DNA of 64,000 nucleotides from Pseudomonas kribbensis (GCF_003352185.1 NZ_CP029608.1:3720001-3784000), one strand, 5' to 3'; shown: positions 43,110 to 52,921, numbered from the stretch's first letter. Program-made: numbers and translations. The notes: generated from the letters alone by a model not told the origin.

Positions 43110-44396
43110 TCAATCCAGATGCGCCCAGGTCATGCGGAACGACGCCCCGCCCCACGGTGAATCGCCAACCTCGACCCGGCCGCCATGGGATTGCGATACC
43201 CGTCGCACCAATGCCAGCCCGAGGCCGAAACCACCGGTGCGGCGGTCGCGGCTGGCATCCAGGCGCGAGAACGGTTCGAAAATCTTCTCCCGACCGGCCA
43301 GCGGCACACCCGGGCCGTCGTCGTTGACCTGCACTTCGTATTGATCGCCGATGCGCACCAGCGACACCTCGACCCGTTGCTCGGCATATCGAATGGCGTT
43401 GCGCAGCAGATTGATCACCGCCCGCGCCATGAAGCGCGGCTCGATCCGCACCTCTTCGACCCGGCACTCGCCGATCAGCAGTTGCACGCCGGCCGCCTCG
43501 GCCTCCAGGGCCACGCTGCCCACCACACTGTCGAGCCAGTTGGCGGCCTGAATGTTTTCGCGGGTGATCACCGTCGCGCCTCGCTCGAGGCTGGCGTAGG
43601 TCAGCAGCTCGGAGACCATTTCTTCCAGCTCGCCCAGGTCGGCGTACATGTCGGCGATCAGTTCGCGGTTCTGGCTGGCGTCCGGCTGTTGCTTGAGCTG
43701 GTCGAGCTCGAACGACAACCGCGCAATCGGCGTGCGCAGTTCGTGGGACACGGCGTTGGTCAGTTCACGCTGATTGGCGATCAGGCCCTCGATGCGCGCC
43801 GCCATCAGGTTGAAGTGTTCGGCCAGGTCCCGGATGTTCGAGCGTTTTGAAAGCTGGATACGTGCGGAGAGGTCGTTGTCGCCGAAACGCTCGGCGGCCA
43901 GGCGCAGTTTTTCCAGATCGCGCCAGTGCGGGCGCACCCAGAAGTACAGGACAATCCCGAGCAGCACGGCCAGCATCATGTAAGCCGCCGAGATATAGAA
44001 CGGCATCAGGCTCGGCTCCGGCGGCAGCTTGATGCTGAGCAGTTGCGAACCGCCGTCGATGTTGCTGATGAACTGGGTGTAGTCGTGGCGAATCACCAGC
44101 AGGCCCTGGTCCAGTTCGGCTTTTTCCTCATCGCTGAGCTTCAGGTGATCGGCCTCGACCAGACTCAGCGTCAGCCCGTAGTGCGGGCGCAGCGCGTCCA
44201 GTTGCGCTTCCCGCGCCGCACCTTTCTGGTCGCGCATGTGCTCGATCAGCGACCAGGCCTGGCCACGCACCGCCTCGCGGTTGTAGGCCTGCATCTGGTT
44301 GTCGAGCAGCGCGTTGAAGGTGTGTTCGACAGTTTGCAGCGCCGCCACCAGCCCGACGGTCATCACCAGAAACAGCCCGAGAAATAACCGCAGCAT
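43110..44396 (-). CDS. RstB-like sensor histidine kinase
   Basis: The product has 428 residues with a TM helix at 4-20, a periplasmic sensor of about 110 residues, TM2 at 133-153, a HAMP domain, the phospho-His218 in AVSHELRTPIARL, and an ATPase domain with NLLRNAIRYAEQ and GGFGLGLALVRRV. The short periplasmic domain and operon order resemble RstB. Its start codon directly follows the regulator's stop (TAGATG), so both are made together. Confidence 0.88.
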   Translation of the reverse strand: MLRLFLGLFLVMTVGLVAALQTVEHTFNALLDNQMQAYNREAVRGQAWSLIEHMRDQKGAAREAQLDALRPHYGLTLSLVEADHLKLSDEEKAELDQGLLVIRHDYTQFISNIDGGSQLLSIKLPPEPSLMPFYISAAYMMLAVLLGIVLYFWVRPHWRDLEKLRLAAERFGDNDLSARIQLSKRSNIRDLAEHFNLMAARIEGLIANQRELTNAVSHELRTPIARLSFELDQLKQQPDASQNRELIADMYADLGELEEMVSELLTYASLERGATVITRENIQAANWLDSVVGSVALEAEAAGVQLLIGECRVEEVRIEPRFMARAVINLLRNAIRYAEQRVEVSLVRIGDQYEVQVNDDGPGVPLAGREKIFEPFSRLDASRDRRTGGFGLGLALVRRVSQSHGGRVEVGDSPWGGASFRMTWAHLD

Positions 44397-45104
44397 CTAC
44401 AACTCCCACGCAAACGGATTGAACAGATAGCCCTTGCCCCACACGGTCTTGATGCACACCGGTTCGCGGGGATTGTCCTTGAGTTTGTTGCGCAACTTGC
44501 TGATGTACACGTCGACGCTGCGATTGAGGCCGTCGAAGGCGATGCCGCGCATACGGTTGAGAATGTCGTCGCGCGACAGGATGTTGCCGGCGGCACTGGC
44601 CAGCAGCCACAGCAGTTCGAATTCCATGGTGGTCAGCTCGATCAGTTCGCCGGCCAGACGCACTTCGCGGCAGCTGCGGTCGATGTGCAACTGACCGAAC
44701 TCCAGGGAGCTGACCACACCGCTGTCCGGCACCTGCCGGCGTTGCAGCGCGCGCAGACGCGCGAGCAGCACCGGCGGTTTGATCGGCTTGATCACGTAAT
44801 CGTCGGCCCCGGACTCCAGACCCAGAATGTGGTCGAGGTCATCTTCCTTGGCGGTCAGGATGACGATTGGTGTGTCCGACACGCTGCGGATTTCACGGCA
44901 CACGTGCAGGCCGCTCTGCCCCGGCAACATCAGGTCGAGCACCACGACCTTGGGCTTGAATTCAAGAAACGCGGCCACGGCCAGATCGCCGCGATGCACC
45001 GTGCGCACCTCATAGCCGTGTTGTTCGAGAAAGTGGGCGATCAGCGCGGCAAGCCGCTCATCGTCTTCCACCAGCAGGACTCTGCCAAAACCCAGGTTAT
45101 CCAT
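44397..45104 (-). CDS. RstA-like response regulator
   Basis: The product has 235 residues from ATG 45104; TTG 45119 would add five residues. The receiver has LVEDDERL and phospho-Asp57 (VVVLDLMLPGQSG), followed by DHILGLESGADDYVIKPIKPPVLLARLRAL, which closely follows RstA. The C-terminal OmpR-type wing reads LTTMEFELLWLLAS and LNRSVDVYISKLRNKL. Targets are unknown here. It precedes the kinase gene. Confidence 0.88.
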   Translation of the reverse strand: MDNLGFGRVLLVEDDERLAALIAHFLEQHGYEVRTVHRGDLAVAAFLEFKPKVVVLDLMLPGQSGLHVCREIRSVSDTPIVILTAKEDDLDHILGLESGADDYVIKPIKPPVLLARLRALQRRQVPDSGVVSSLEFGQLHIDRSCREVRLAGELIELTTMEFELLWLLASAAGNILSRDDILNRMRGIAFDGLNRSVDVYISKLRNKLKDNPREPVCIKTVWGKGYLFNPFAWEL

Positions 45105-45182
45105 AACGACCGTCGCCAACCCTCAGTGAAGTGGGCGACATTATGGCGGCATTCGCAGGCAAGACGATTATCGCGGGCAGCA

Positions 45183-45208
45183 AAAACCGGCCACTTGGGC
45201 CGGTTTTC
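45183..45208 (-). terminator. Terminator of miaE
   Basis: AAAACCGGCC and GGCCGGTTTT form a 10-bp stem. A second small stem CTCTTAAGAG with TTTTT lies at 45222-45236. Both fall between the miaE stop and the regulator start. Confidence 0.8.
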
Positions 45209-45243
45209 GTTGATGTTTCATGCTCTTAAGAGTTTTTAACAAT

Positions 45244-45852
45244 TCATGCCGCAACGGGTACGCCGCTGTGGAAACGGAATTCCTCGTCCGGCGATTCGAT
45301 CAGCTCCTGCTCGGCGGCGCGGACTTTCTCGATCACTTGAGCGATGTCCTTGGCGTCGCCGTACTGATAGGCCAGTTTCAGGTAACCCTGGAAATGCCGG
45401 GCCTCGCTTTTCAGCAGGCCGAAGTAGAACTTGCCGAGTTCTTCGTCCAGATGCGGCACCAGCGCTTCGAACCGCTCGCAACTGCGGGCTTCGATGAAGG
45501 CGCCGACCACCAGAGTATCGACCAGTTTCACCGGTTCGTGGCTGCGCACCACTTTGCGCAGGCTCGAGGCATAGCGGCCGGCATGCAGCTGGCGCAGTTC
45601 GATCTTGCGTCGCTTCATGATGCGCATGACCTGTTCGTGGTGCACCAGTTCTTCCCGGGCCAGGCGCGACATCATGTTGATCAGATCGACATGGGAATGG
45701 TACTTGGCGATCAGGCTCAACGCGGTGCTGGCGGCCTTGAACTCGCAGTTCTTGTGGTCGATCAGCAGGGTTTCCTGATCGGCCAGCGCGGCTTCAACCC
45801 AGGCGTCAGGCGTGCGGCAACCAAGGAATTCGTGGATTTCGGGAAGGATCAT
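45244..45852 (-). CDS. miaE: tRNA-(ms2io6A)37 hydroxylase MiaE
   Basis: The product has 202 residues from ATG 45852; in-frame GTG and TTG codons upstream are less likely. It is an oxygen-dependent non-haem diiron enzyme that hydroxylates the modified adenosine next to the tRNA anticodon. Ferritin-like helices carry the iron ligands, e.g. REELVHHEQVMRIM and IEARSCERFEAL, with a later EARHFQGYLKL. It is a single gene with its own terminator. Its need for oxygen fits the respiratory genes nearby, but that may be coincidence. Confidence 0.92.
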   Translation of the reverse strand: MILPEIHEFLGCRTPDAWVEAALADQETLLIDHKNCEFKAASTALSLIAKYHSHVDLINMMSRLAREELVHHEQVMRIMKRRKIELRQLHAGRYASSLRKVVRSHEPVKLVDTLVVGAFIEARSCERFEALVPHLDEELGKFYFGLLKSEARHFQGYLKLAYQYGDAKDIAQVIEKVRAAEQELIESPDEEFRFHSGVPVAA

Positions 45853-45929
45853 GGGGCTCACGGTCAAAAGGTGTTCGAGCGAAGGGCGCCGATTATACCG
45901 GCCTGCCCGCAGACCACCAGCGCCAGCCC

Positions 45930-45943
45930 TTGATATGCATCAA
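45930..45943 (+). promoter_or_regulatory. Anr/FNR box of the universal stress gene
   Basis: TTGATATGCATCAA is a perfect TTGAT-N4-ATCAA Anr/FNR site. A -10-like TATAGT at 45967-45972 puts the box centre near -42, the usual class II activation position. The start codon of the stress gene lies 69 bp after the box. Confidence 0.85.
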
Positions 45944-46011
45944 GTCGCGGACGGATGCGCAGCAACTATAGTTGTGCAACGTCGTGCCTTTTCATTGCTG
46001 GAGACTCACTC

Positions 46012-46875
46012 ATGCAAGCCATTCGCAGCATTCTGGTGGTCATCGAACCCGAACACGCGGAAAGCCTGGCGCTCAAGCGCGCCAAGCTGATCGCCGGGGT
46101 GACCCAGGCCCATCTGCACCTGCTGGTCTGCGACAAGAAGCACGATCACGCCGGCATGCTCAGCGTGCTCAAGGCCGCGCTTTTGGCGGACGGCTACAGC
46201 GTCACCACCGAACAGGCGTGGAACGAGAGCCTGCACGAAACCATCATCGACGTGCAGCAGGCCGAAGGCTGCGGGCTGGTGATCAAGCAGCATTTCCCCG
46301 ACAGTTCGCTGAAAAAAGCCCTGCTGACGCCGGCGGACTGGAAACTGCTGCGCCACTGCCCGACCCCGGTGCTGCTGGTAAAAACCTCCGCTTCCTGGAA
46401 AGACCGAGTGATTCTGGCGGCAGTCGATGTGGGCAATGCCGATGGCGAACACCGTCACCTGCACACCACCATCATCGACCACGGCTATGACATCGCCAGC
46501 CTGGCCAAAGGGCATCTGCACGTGATTACCGCCCATCCGTCACCGATGCTCTCGGCCGCCGACCCGACTTTCCAGCTCAAGGAAACCATCGAGGCGCGCT
46601 ATCGCGAGCAATGCCAGGCGTTCCAGGCTGAATTCGATGTCGATGACGAGCATTTGCATGTCGAGGAAGGTCCGGCGGACGTGCTGATTCCGTTCATGGC
46701 GCACAAGCTCCAGGCGGCGGTGACCGTGATTGGCACCGTGGCGCGTACCGGGTTGTCCGGGGCGTTGATCGGCAATACCGCCGAAGTGGTGCTGGATGCG
46801 CTGGAGAGTGATGTGCTGGTGCTCAAGCCGCAGGAGGTTGAAGACCATTTGGTGGAGCTGGCGGTGAAGCATTAA
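46012..46875 (+). CDS. Tandem universal stress protein (UspE-like)
   Basis: The product has 287 residues from ATG 46012 with two Usp domains. The first starts AIRSILVVIEPEH; the second starts DRVILAAVDVGN (about residue 128) and ends with the nucleotide-binding pattern VTVIGTVARTGLSGALIGNTAEVVLDAL, matching G-2x-G-9x-G(S/T) proteins. Such proteins help survival under energy or oxygen limitation. A perfect Anr box upstream predicts induction when oxygen is low. Confidence 0.9.
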   Translation: MQAIRSILVVIEPEHAESLALKRAKLIAGVTQAHLHLLVCDKKHDHAGMLSVLKAALLADGYSVTTEQAWNESLHETIIDVQQAEGCGLVIKQHFPDSSLKKALLTPADWKLLRHCPTPVLLVKTSASWKDRVILAAVDVGNADGEHRHLHTTIIDHGYDIASLAKGHLHVITAHPSPMLSAADPTFQLKETIEARYREQCQAFQAEFDVDDEHLHVEEGPADVLIPFMAHKLQAAVTVIGTVARTGLSGALIGNTAEVVLDALESDVLVLKPQEVEDHLVELAVKH

Positions 46876-46888
46876 GCATTGTTGTCAT

Positions 46889-46914
46889 CCTGTGGCGAGG
46901 ACACTCGCCACAGG
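46889..46914. terminator. Hairpin between convergent genes
   Basis: CCTGTGGCGA and TCGCCACAGG form a perfect 10-bp stem between the stress gene and the DUF1289 gene. It lacks a T-tract. Confidence 0.5.
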
Positions 46915-46920
46915 TAACGC

Positions 46921-47391
46921 TTACTCGCCCAGTGCATCCTTCAGGAAACCCGGTGCGATGTAGCGCTGATAGTGCGCTTCCGACAGCAGGAAAAATTCCC
47001 GATCAATGGCATCTCGCAGTTCCGGCAGGTTCCAGTCGCGAAACTCCGGCAGCAATACCATCCCGTAGGCTTCCAGATTAATGATCACCCGCGCGCCCCG
47101 GGCGATCAGCTGGTACGCCCAGCAATATTCCGACTGATGCGGCACGAAGCGGATCTTGCGCTGTTCCAGCTGCTGGCGCAGCCGCGCCGGGTCGAAGACC
47201 TCGACCTTGCTCGCCATCACTTGTGACAGCAATTGCTCAAGACGCAACCACACCGCGCGCTTTTCCTCCTCGTTGTAACCGTTCCAGTGGATCACTTCGT
47301 GGTGGAAACGCTTGCAGCCACGGCACACCAGATCACCGTAAACAGTGGAGCAGAGGCCGACGCAGGGAGTCTTGATGGTCTGATTGGGCAT
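46921..47391 (-). CDS. DUF1289 domain protein
   Basis: The product has 156 residues from ATG 47391 (MPNQTIKTPCVGLCSTVYGD). The N-terminal zinc-ribbon-like block has four Cys (PCVGLCS and LVCRGCKRFHHEVIHWNG), the DUF1289 signature. The C-terminal part (about 75-156) is an extra domain seen in the longer Pseudomonas version. Function is unknown. The longer frame to 47457 lacks similarity. Confidence 0.87.
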   Translation of the reverse strand: MPNQTIKTPCVGLCSTVYGDLVCRGCKRFHHEVIHWNGYNEEEKRAVWLRLEQLLSQVMASKVEVFDPARLRQQLEQRKIRFVPHQSEYCWAYQLIARGARVIINLEAYGMVLLPEFRDWNLPELRDAIDREFFLLSEAHYQRYIAPGFLKDALGE

Positions 47392-47598
47392 AAATGGGCA
47401 GAACACTTGAAACGCGGAACAGGTCGGCATGTTAGCCCTTTGTCCGGCATTCATCACCCCTCAAACATCAGGGGCAAGCGCTGGATCGGGGTTTGCCCTG
47501 CCTGCGCACAACGCCACCAAAGTCCAATAGAGCCCGACTTACCTTTAAATTTTTTTTGCCGTAGAATCAGCCAGCCTTTTTAGGCGCCAATGTCCGTT

Positions 47599-47739
47599 AG
47601 AAGCTGTTTTCAAAGCGTCACGAGCACAGTCGTTCCTTCAGAGCGGTGTTGGCGAAGGGTTTTTCCAGCGGGGAAAAGCCCAACGCCAACCCTCATCAGC
47701 TCCCCGTTCTGCAGGCGTAAAACTTTGAAAGCAGCTTCT
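47599..47739 (+). promoter_or_regulatory. Structured leader ahead of acnB
   Basis: An outer inverted repeat, AGAAGCTGTTTTCAAAG (47599-47615) with CTTTGAAAGCAGCTTCT (47723-47739), matches at 16 of 17 positions. It encloses a long hairpin at 47648-47690 (GTTGGCG-GGGTTTTT paired with AAAAGCCC-CGCCAAC). It fills the middle of the 468-bp gap 47392-47859; no gene is visible there. It could be a regulatory 5' UTR, a small RNA or a miniature transposable remnant. Confidence 0.5.
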
Positions 47740-47859
47740 GTAAGGAATTGCCGGTAATTCTGGCCGAACGACCCACAACGTCGTGAGGAGCATGAGTACG
47801 GCAATTTCGGGATGAGCGTCCCGGACACCCATTTGGGACCACTGATGAGGGTAATAACT

Positions 47860-50469
47860 GTGCTTGAAGCCTACCGCAAACATATCGAAGAGCGTGCAGC
47901 ACTGGGTATCGTTCCCCAGCCGCTTAACGCCGAACAAACTGCAGGCCTGGTCGAGCTGCTGAAGAATCCTCCGGCTGGCGAAGAAGCTTTCCTCGTTGAC
48001 CTGATCACCAATCGCGTACCACCAGGAGTGGACGAAGCCGCCTACGTCAAGGCCGGTTTCCTCTCCGCACTGGCCAAGGGCGAAGTCTCCTCCCCTCTGC
48101 TGGACAAGAAACGCGCTGTAGAACTGCTCGGCACCATGCAGGGCGGCTACAACATCGTGACCCTGGTCGAACTGCTGGACAACGCCGAACTGGCGCCAGT
48201 GGCCGCCGAAGAACTCAAGCACACCCTGCTGATGTTCGATGCCTTCCACGACGTGGCTGAAAAAGCCAAGAACGGCAACGTTCACGCCAAGGCCGTGCTG
48301 CAATCCTGGGCTGACGGCGAGTGGTTCAAGAAGCGCCCTGTGCTGGCCGACAAGATCAGCCTGCGCGTCTTCAAGGTGACCGGCGAAACCAACACCGACG
48401 ACCTGTCCCCTGCTCCAGACGCCTGGTCGCGTCCTGACATCCCGCTGCACGCCCTGGCCATGCTGAAAATGGCCCGTGACGGCATCGTTCCGGACGAGCA
48501 AGGCAAGACCGGCCCGATGAAGCAGATCGAAGAAATGCGCGGCCAGGGCTTCCCTATCGCCTACGTCGGTGACGTGGTCGGTACCGGTTCCTCGCGTAAA
48601 TCCGCGACCAACTCGGTCCTGTGGTTCTTCGGTGACGACATCCCTTACGTGCCGAACAAGCGCGGCGGCGGCTTCTGCTTCGGCAGCAAGATCGCTCCGA
48701 TCTTCTACAACACCATGGAAGATGCCGGCGCACTGCCTATCGAGTTCGACGTATCGAACATGAACATGGGCGACGTGATCGACCTGTACCCGCATGCCGG
48801 CAAAGTCTGCAAGCACGGTACCGACGAAGTCATCACCACCTTCGAAATGAAGACCCCGGTCCTGCTGGACGAAGTCCGCGCCGGCGGCCGTATCCCGCTG
48901 ATCATCGGCCGTGGCCTGACCGAGAAGGCTCGCGCCGAACTGGGTCTGCCAGCATTCGACCTGTTCAAGAAACCTGAAGCTCCGGCCGAAAGCACCAAGG
49001 GTTACACCCTGGCGCAGAAAATGGTCGGCAAGGCCTGCGGTCTGGCAGAAGGCAAAGGCATCCGTCCTGGCACCTACTGCGAACCGAAGATGACCACCGT
49101 AGGTTCTCAGGACACCACCGGTCCAATGACCCGTGACGAACTGAAAGACCTGGCGTGCCTGGGCTTCTCCGCTGATCTGGTAATGCAGTCCTTCTGCCAC
49201 ACCGCGGCTTATCCAAAGCCGATCGACGTGACCACCCACCACACCCTGCCTGACTTCATCATGACCCGCGGCGGCGTTTCCCTGCGTCCGGGCGACGGCA
49301 TCATCCACTCGTGGCTGAACCGCATGCTGCTGCCGGACACCGTGGGTACCGGTGGTGACTCGCACACCCGTTTCCCGATGGGCATCTCGTTCCCGGCCGG
49401 TTCCGGTCTGGTCGCGTTCGCCGCAGCCACCGGCGTCATGCCGCTGGACATGCCGGAATCGATCCTGGTGCGCTTCAAAGGCAAGATGAAACCTGGCATC
49501 ACCCTGCGTGACCTAGTTCATGCCATTCCTTACTTCGCTATCCAGAACGGTCTGCTGACCGTCGAGAAGAAAGGCAAGAAAAACGCCTTCTCCGGCCGCA
49601 TCCTGGAAATCGAAGGCCTGGAAGGTCTGACCCTGGAACAGGCGTTCGAACTGTCCGACGCCTCGGCCGAACGTTCGGCTGCCGGTTGCACCATCAAGCT
49701 GTCGAAAGAGTCGATCACCGAGTACCTGCAGTCCAACATCACCCTGCTGCGCTGGATGATCGGCGAAGGCTACGGCGATGCGCGTACCCTGGAACGTCGT
49801 GCTCAAGCGATGGAAGCCTGGATCGCCAACCCTGAGCTGATGGAAGCCGATGCCGACGCCGAATACGCCGAAGTCATCGAAATCGATCTGGCCGACATCA
49901 GCGAGCCTGTACTGTGCGCGCCGAACGACCCGGACGACGCCCGTCTGCTGTCCAGCGTTGCTGGCGAGAAGATCGACGAAGTGTTCATCGGTTCGTGCAT
50001 GACCAACATCGGTCACTTCCGCGCTGCCGGTAAACTGCTGGATCAGGTCAAGGGTCAGCTGCCAACCCGTCTGTGGCTGTCGCCGCCGACCAAGATGGAC
50101 GCTCACCAACTGACCGAAGAAGGCTACTACGGCATCTACGGCAAGGCCGGCGCCCGCATGGAAATGCCAGGCTGCTCGCTGTGCATGGGTAACCAGGCAC
50201 GCGTCGAGCCGAACAGCACCGTGGTGTCGACTTCGACCCGTAACTTCCCGAACCGTCTGGGCGACGGCGCGAACGTCTACCTGGCTTCGGCCGAGCTGGC
50301 GTCCGTTGCTTCGATCCTGGGTCGCCTGCCGACCGTCGAGGAGTACATGGAATACGCTGGCAAGATCGACAGCATGGCGGCCGATGTTTACCGCTACCTG
50401 TCCTTCGACCAGATTGCCGAGTTCCGTGAAGCTGCTGCGAACGCCAAGATCCCGGTCGTTCAAGCCTAA
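47860..50469 (+). CDS. acnB: Aconitate hydratase B
   Basis: The product has 869 residues. The start is GTG 47860 ([15 protein letters not shown], aligning with E. coli AcnB), with GAGGG upstream; an in-frame ATG at 47812 would give a foreign leader. The protein has the AcnB order: HEAT-like N-terminal domain, swivelling domain ([18 protein letters not shown]) and catalytic domains, with the 4Fe-4S ligands in [10 protein letters not shown] and [10 protein letters not shown]. It isomerises citrate and isocitrate in the TCA cycle and, without its cluster, can bind mRNA. A terminator follows. Confidence 0.96.
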   Translation: MLEAYRKHIEERAALGIVPQPLNAEQTAGLVELLKNPPAGEEAFLVDLITNRVPPGVDEAAYVKAGFLSALAKGEVSSPLLDKKRAVELLGTMQGGYNIVTLVELLDNAELAPVAAEELKHTLLMFDAFHDVAEKAKNGNVHAKAVLQSWADGEWFKKRPVLADKISLRVFKVTGETNTDDLSPAPDAWSRPDIPLHALAMLKMARDGIVPDEQGKTGPMKQIEEMRGQGFPIAYVGDVVGTGSSRKSATNSVLWFFGDDIPYVPNKRGGGFCFGSKIAPIFYNTMEDAGALPIEFDVSNMNMGDVIDLYPHAGKVCKHGTDEVITTFEMKTPVLLDEVRAGGRIPLIIGRGLTEKARAELGLPAFDLFKKPEAPAESTKGYTLAQKMVGKACGLAEGKGIRPGTYCEPKMTTVGSQDTTGPMTRDELKDLACLGFSADLVMQSFCHTAAYPKPIDVTTHHTLPDFIMTRGGVSLRPGDGIIHSWLNRMLLPDTVGTGGDSHTRFPMGISFPAGSGLVAFAAATGVMPLDMPESILVRFKGKMKPGITLRDLVHAIPYFAIQNGLLTVEKKGKKNAFSGRILEIEGLEGLTLEQAFELSDASAERSAAGCTIKLSKESITEYLQSNITLLRWMIGEGYGDARTLERRAQAMEAWIANPELMEADADAEYAEVIEIDLADISEPVLCAPNDPDDARLLSSVAGEKIDEVFIGSCMTNIGHFRAAGKLLDQVKGQLPTRLWLSPPTKMDAHQLTEEGYYGIYGKAGARMEMPGCSLCMGNQARVEPNSTVVSTSTRNFPNRLGDGANVYLASAELASVASILGRLPTVEEYMEYAGKIDSMAADVYRYLSFDQIAEFREAAANAKIPVVQA

Positions 50470-50484
50470 CGCTGCAACGCAATG

Positions 50485-50522
50485 AAAAACGCCGCCCATC
50501 GCGAGATGAGCGGCGTTTTTTT
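50485..50522 (+). terminator. Terminator of acnB
   Basis: AAAAACGCCGC and GCGGCGTTTTT form the stem, with an inner CATC-GCGA-GATG extension and a run of T, 16 bp after the acnB stop. Confidence 0.88.
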
Positions 50523-50536
50523 ATGCCTGCGGAAAC

Positions 50537-52195
50537 TCATGCATTGAGCTTGAGTGCCTGCTGAACCGCCTCGTCCACACTCAAACCGCTCAACAGCACC
50601 TGCTCGCGTTCCAGTGCAGGCAATTGCGCCAGCACGGTCTGCGCCTCATGCTTGAGTCGGGCCAGAATCAACAGTTTGTCCTCAGCCCGCACCTGCAGGA
50701 AGAATGCTTCCAGCGCCTCGATGCTGGTGCCGTCCAGATCCGGTGATTCTTCCAGACTCAGGATAATCGTGTGCACCGCCGCCGGCGCATGCCGAGCCAG
50801 CCGCAGCGCGCCGCCGAGAATCCGTTCCACGTTAGCGAAAAACAGTGCCTCGCTCGGACGCACGATCAGCACGCCGGGGATTTCCCGGGCATCCGGATGG
50901 CGCTGCACGTCGACGTAATCGTGACCGCCGCCCATTTGTCCCAGCACCTGGATATCCGCCGAGGACATCTGTTTGAGCATCAGCACCACACTGATCGCCA
51001 CCGCCAGCAGCAAACCGTCGAGCACGCCGAGCACCAGCACCGCCGCCACCGCGCAAATCACTAACAAGCGGTCACGGCGCCAGATGAAGTAGCGGCCCAG
51101 CGGTTGCAGGCTCAGCGCTCGTCCCAGTGCGTGAATCACAATGGCGGCCAGCACCGGTTCCGGGGTCAGGGCGATGTAAGGCAGCACCGTCAAAACGATC
51201 AGCAACACCACTGCCGCTGCGACAACGCCCGCCAACCGCGATGTAGCGCCCGCCGCCTCATTGGCCGACGTCGCTGAATACCCGGCCCCGGCCGGCATGC
51301 CATGAAACAGCCCCGATAGCAGATTGGACGCGCCAAGGGCCAGCAGATCGCGGTTCGAGGACACCCGATCGCCGTGTTTCAGGGCAAACGAGCTGATCGA
51401 GCCATAGGACTCGGCGTACAGAATCATCACCATGGCAAACGCCAGTTCGCCGAGTCGCAGCCAGTCGGCAAACGGCATGTTCGGCAGCTGTGGCATCTCC
51501 AGCGCCAGGTCGATGATTCCGATCAGCTTCACCCCGTAGGCCGGCAGGTTCAGCCATTGGCTGGCGGCAATGCCCAGAGCGACGACGATCAGCCCGCCCG
51601 GCACCCGACGAAAGCGGGCGCAGACCATCAGTACCAGCAACGCCACCAGCGCTACTCCGGCGCCCGCAAGGTTCCATTTTGGCCACTGCTCCAACAACTG
51701 CGGCAGAAAGCGAACCAGGTTGCTCTCAGTCAGGTGGACATCGACGACACTCGCCACCTGCTTGAGGATGATCGTCACCGCCAATCCCAGTGCAAAGCCA
51801 CGCAACACCGGCTTGGCGATGAAGGATGTCACGCTGCCAAGCTTGAACAACCCCGCCAGCAGAAACAGCACCCCGGTCATCATCACCAGGCCGACCGCCA
51901 GGCTCAGGCGCAAGGCCGGATCGCCGCCAGCCAGCGAAGCCGTCGCAGCCGCCAGCACCGCCGCCGAGGACGACGTGGCCGAGACCACGGCAAAGCGGCT
52001 GGTGCCCATCAACGCGTAACACAGCAGCCCGGCGAACAACGCGATCACCCCGGCCTGGGGTGGCAACGCGGCAATGCTGGAATACGCCACGGCCTCGGGC
52101 AGTAACAGACCGGCAATCGACAACCCGGCCAGCAGGTCCTGGCTACGACTTTGCACTTCGGGTCGGGAAGCGGCACTCAGAGGTTCAGTTGACAA
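50537..52195 (-). CDS. SulP family anion transporter with STAS domain
   Basis: The product has 552 residues. About a dozen membrane segments begin near residue 22 (LLAGLSIAGLLLPEAVAYSSIAALPP, the SulP start). The C-terminal STAS domain (about 420-545: ILSLEESPDLDGTSIEALEAFF) lies in the cytoplasm. Members move sulfate, bicarbonate or dicarboxylates. The start is a TTG at 52195 overlapping the stop of the ParB-like gene by 11 bp, which implies coupling; a GTG 13 codons in is a shorter option. Its substrate cannot be read from sequence. Confidence 0.87.
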   Translation of the reverse strand: MSTEPLSAASRPEVQSRSQDLLAGLSIAGLLLPEAVAYSSIAALPPQAGVIALFAGLLCYALMGTSRFAVVSATSSSAAVLAAATASLAGGDPALRLSLAVGLVMMTGVLFLLAGLFKLGSVTSFIAKPVLRGFALGLAVTIILKQVASVVDVHLTESNLVRFLPQLLEQWPKWNLAGAGVALVALLVLMVCARFRRVPGGLIVVALGIAASQWLNLPAYGVKLIGIIDLALEMPQLPNMPFADWLRLGELAFAMVMILYAESYGSISSFALKHGDRVSSNRDLLALGASNLLSGLFHGMPAGAGYSATSANEAAGATSRLAGVVAAAVVLLIVLTVLPYIALTPEPVLAAIVIHALGRALSLQPLGRYFIWRRDRLLVICAVAAVLVLGVLDGLLLAVAISVVLMLKQMSSADIQVLGQMGGGHDYVDVQRHPDAREIPGVLIVRPSEALFFANVERILGGALRLARHAPAAVHTIILSLEESPDLDGTSIEALEAFFLQVRAEDKLLILARLKHEAQTVLAQLPALEREQVLLSGLSVDEAVQQALKLNA

Positions 52196-52802
52196 TCGGA
52201 CCCACCCACCCTGGCAGATACCGAGCTTCCTGACTGCGGGCCAGATTCATGGCTTTGGTCTGCAATTTGGGACTGAGGTCGTTGATCTGATCACTGGCAA
52301 TGCGGCTGCGAAAGAAGTCCGCCCAGAGAAATTCGCTATAGGGCGTCGCGTCCTTGGCGTAGCCACCAGCCCGGCGCAAACGTCCGGCGAGGCTGCGATA
52401 AGGGTCATCCTGTAAGTCGGCGATAGATTTTGGAATGGCTTCAAAGGTGCGCCGGACACCGCGACCGTCGTAGGGGTGCGCCCACTGGTTGAAGTTCATC
52501 ACGTTCCAGAACGTCACCGTGTCGACAAACGAAAGATCCTTGAGCACCAGCAAGGAGGCTTTCTTGACCTCTTCTTCGATCAGCGCCAGACCAAAGTGAT
52601 GGTGATCGACGATGTAGTAGACGCCTTCAGGCCCGAGCACACTGGGGAACCAGTGATTGTCCAGCGCTGCCGCCCGCTCCTTGCGTTTGAGTTTTTTCCA
52701 TTCCTGGCGCTTGTCGGCGACTTCGGCGAGGCCGACCGTAAGCTGAGTGGGATGGAGTTTTTCCAGTTTGGCGCTGATCAATTGGGGTCGTGCACGGGGC
52801 AT
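52185..52802 (-). CDS. ParB-like nuclease domain protein
   Basis: The product has 205 residues from ATG 52802. It shows the ParB_2-like pattern LHPTQLTVGLAEV, GVYYIVDHHHFGLALIEE and SFVDTVTFWNVMNFNQW, and a closing PGWVGPI. These stand-alone proteins are named for a ParB nuclease-type fold; they lack the DNA-binding part of true partition proteins and have no known function. A partition role is unlikely because no parA or parS-like context is present. It overlaps the SulP gene and probably forms an operon with it. Confidence 0.8.
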   Translation of the reverse strand: MPRARPQLISAKLEKLHPTQLTVGLAEVADKRQEWKKLKRKERAAALDNHWFPSVLGPEGVYYIVDHHHFGLALIEEEVKKASLLVLKDLSFVDTVTFWNVMNFNQWAHPYDGRGVRRTFEAIPKSIADLQDDPYRSLAGRLRRAGGYAKDATPYSEFLWADFFRSRIASDQINDLSPKLQTKAMNLARSQEARYLPGWVGPIVN

Positions 52803-52891
52803 GTGGCATCTCCGGGGAAAAGTGCCTTTCAAGCGTAGCCGTTTATGCCTTGGGATGCGTGCCCTGGATCAGGCACTGAGGGGTCTTGCAA

Positions 52892-52921
52892 AAGCGGGGG
52901 CGAATTGCTCGCCCCCGCTTT
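52892..52921 (-). terminator. Terminator of the amino acid transporter gene
   Basis: AAGCGGGGGCGA and TCGCCCCCGCTT form a 12-bp stem with a 5-base loop, and on the minus strand a short T tract follows. It lies 17 bp past the transporter stop. Confidence 0.85.

Noticed and set aside
47638..49365. A 575-codon frame opposite acnB
   Set aside because: It covers the leader and half of acnB in antisense and has no recognised domain.
52185..52802. ParB-like gene considered as a partition system or plasmid origin mark
   Set aside because: There is no parA partner or parS-like palindrome, and the surroundings are ordinary chromosomal genes.
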